Source: Vibrio cholerae (GTDB lineage Bacteria; Actinomycetota; Actinomycetes; Actinomycetales; Micrococcaceae). From it: 64,000 nucleotides of DNA. A program made the translations under genes and the position numbers. Below, one piece after another: positions 63,946 to 64,000 of the stretch; position 1 is the stretch's first letter, and each line of letters opens with the position of its first letter. The notes below the pieces were generated by a model that was given only the letters and a program-made list of their open reading frames with translations, had not been told where the DNA came from and did no database searches. The stretch is taken from contig WNZI01000004.1 in assembly GCA_009728235.1 (NCBI GenBank), forward strand, positions 62,001 through 126,000, given 5' to 3'.

Positions 63946-64000
63946 GCCGCTATGTGGTGACCGGGGGATCCGGCAGGCTCGGAGCAAGCGTCCTGAGGGC
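63942..64000 (+). CDS. NAD-dependent epimerase/dehydratase-like protein, 5' end only
   Basis: A TTG at 63942 overlapping the stop of the Gfo/Idh gene opens a frame reading SRYVVTGGSGRLGASVL, the TGGxGxxG nucleotide-binding start of extended short-chain dehydrogenases. Only 19 codons are in the window. It probably continues the sugar-utilisation operon. Confidence 0.65.
   Translation, partial: MSRYVVTGGSGRLGASVLR

Noticed and set aside
1-64000. Prophage, insertion sequence or CRISPR content
   Set aside because: No transposase, integrase, phage structural gene, target-site duplication or regularly spaced repeat was seen.

Overview
The window is high-GC chromosomal DNA from an actinobacterium, most likely a member of the Micrococcaceae (Arthrobacter and relatives). 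This is inferred from the complete Pup-proteasome locus, a mycothiol gene (mshC), RbpA, a fused PafBC, the GC-rich codon use and many start codons that sit 6-7 bases after a TANNNT -10 box. I see no prophage, insertion sequence, integrase, CRISPR array or rRNA. One tRNA (Leu, anticodon GAG) is present.

Layout. 1-6.6 kb: a fatty-acid locus (acyl-CoA dehydrogenase/oxidase and TetR leftward; thiolase, FabG4-type reductase and MaoC/HtdX-type dehydratase rightward) around a 13-bp-arm palindromic operator. 6.8-10.2 kb: secreted serine protease, kynureninase, a small M50B membrane protein and a small unknown protein. 10.4-13.6 kb: tRNA-Leu with terminator, then a pnuC-nadR-nrtR operon for nicotinamide riboside salvage behind a TTGTCA-TAC-TGACAA operator. 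14.3-24.7 kb: M20 hydrolase, acyl-CoA dehydrogenase homologue, DUF5703 protein, an aldo/keto reductase homologue lacking most of its catalytic tetrad, uppP, mshC (frameshifted), PAC2 protein, HAD phosphatase, site-2 protease and trmI. 24.8-31.4 kb: mpa-dop-pup-prcB-prcA-pafA, tightly coupled. 31.5-39.5 kb: two FKBP isomerases, pafBC, tatA, tatC and helicase helY. 39.6-47.7 kb: amidohydrolase, polyprenol-phosphate mannosyltransferase, rbpA behind a SigR/SigH-type promoter, an SPFH/NfeD pair, rRNA methyltransferase rlmA and an S9 peptidase. 47.7-51.9 kb: a frameshifted peptide deformylase, a short UvrA paralogue and a second aldo/keto reductase. 51.9-64 kb: a glycoside-utilisation regulon (MFS transporter, degenerate M24-fold protein, GH5, six-hairpin glycosidase-like protein, ABC substrate-binding protein, LacI regulator, two ABC permeases, Gfo/Idh oxidoreductase, start of an NAD-dependent epimerase) tied together by three near-identical LacI-type operators, each just downstream of a sigma-70 -10 box.

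How the parts work together. Mpa unfolds pupylated proteins into the PrcAB core, PafA attaches Pup, Dop activates and recycles it, and PafBC is the associated regulator of the DNA-damage response. The right-hand regulon imports an oligosaccharide through the ABC system (no ATPase gene is present, so a shared MsiK-type ATPase is likely), cleaves it in the cytoplasm and passes the sugar to oxidoreductases. MFS, GH5 and the M24-fold protein lie 8 kb from the ABC genes but carry the same operator.

Quality caution. Three genes (mshC, def, the Gfo/Idh gene) are broken by apparent loss of single bases in G/C runs while all their catalytic motifs survive. The sugar-cluster glycosidase also has a suspicious antisense tail. 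The pattern suggests consensus indel errors more than real pseudogenes, but the sequence alone cannot settle it.
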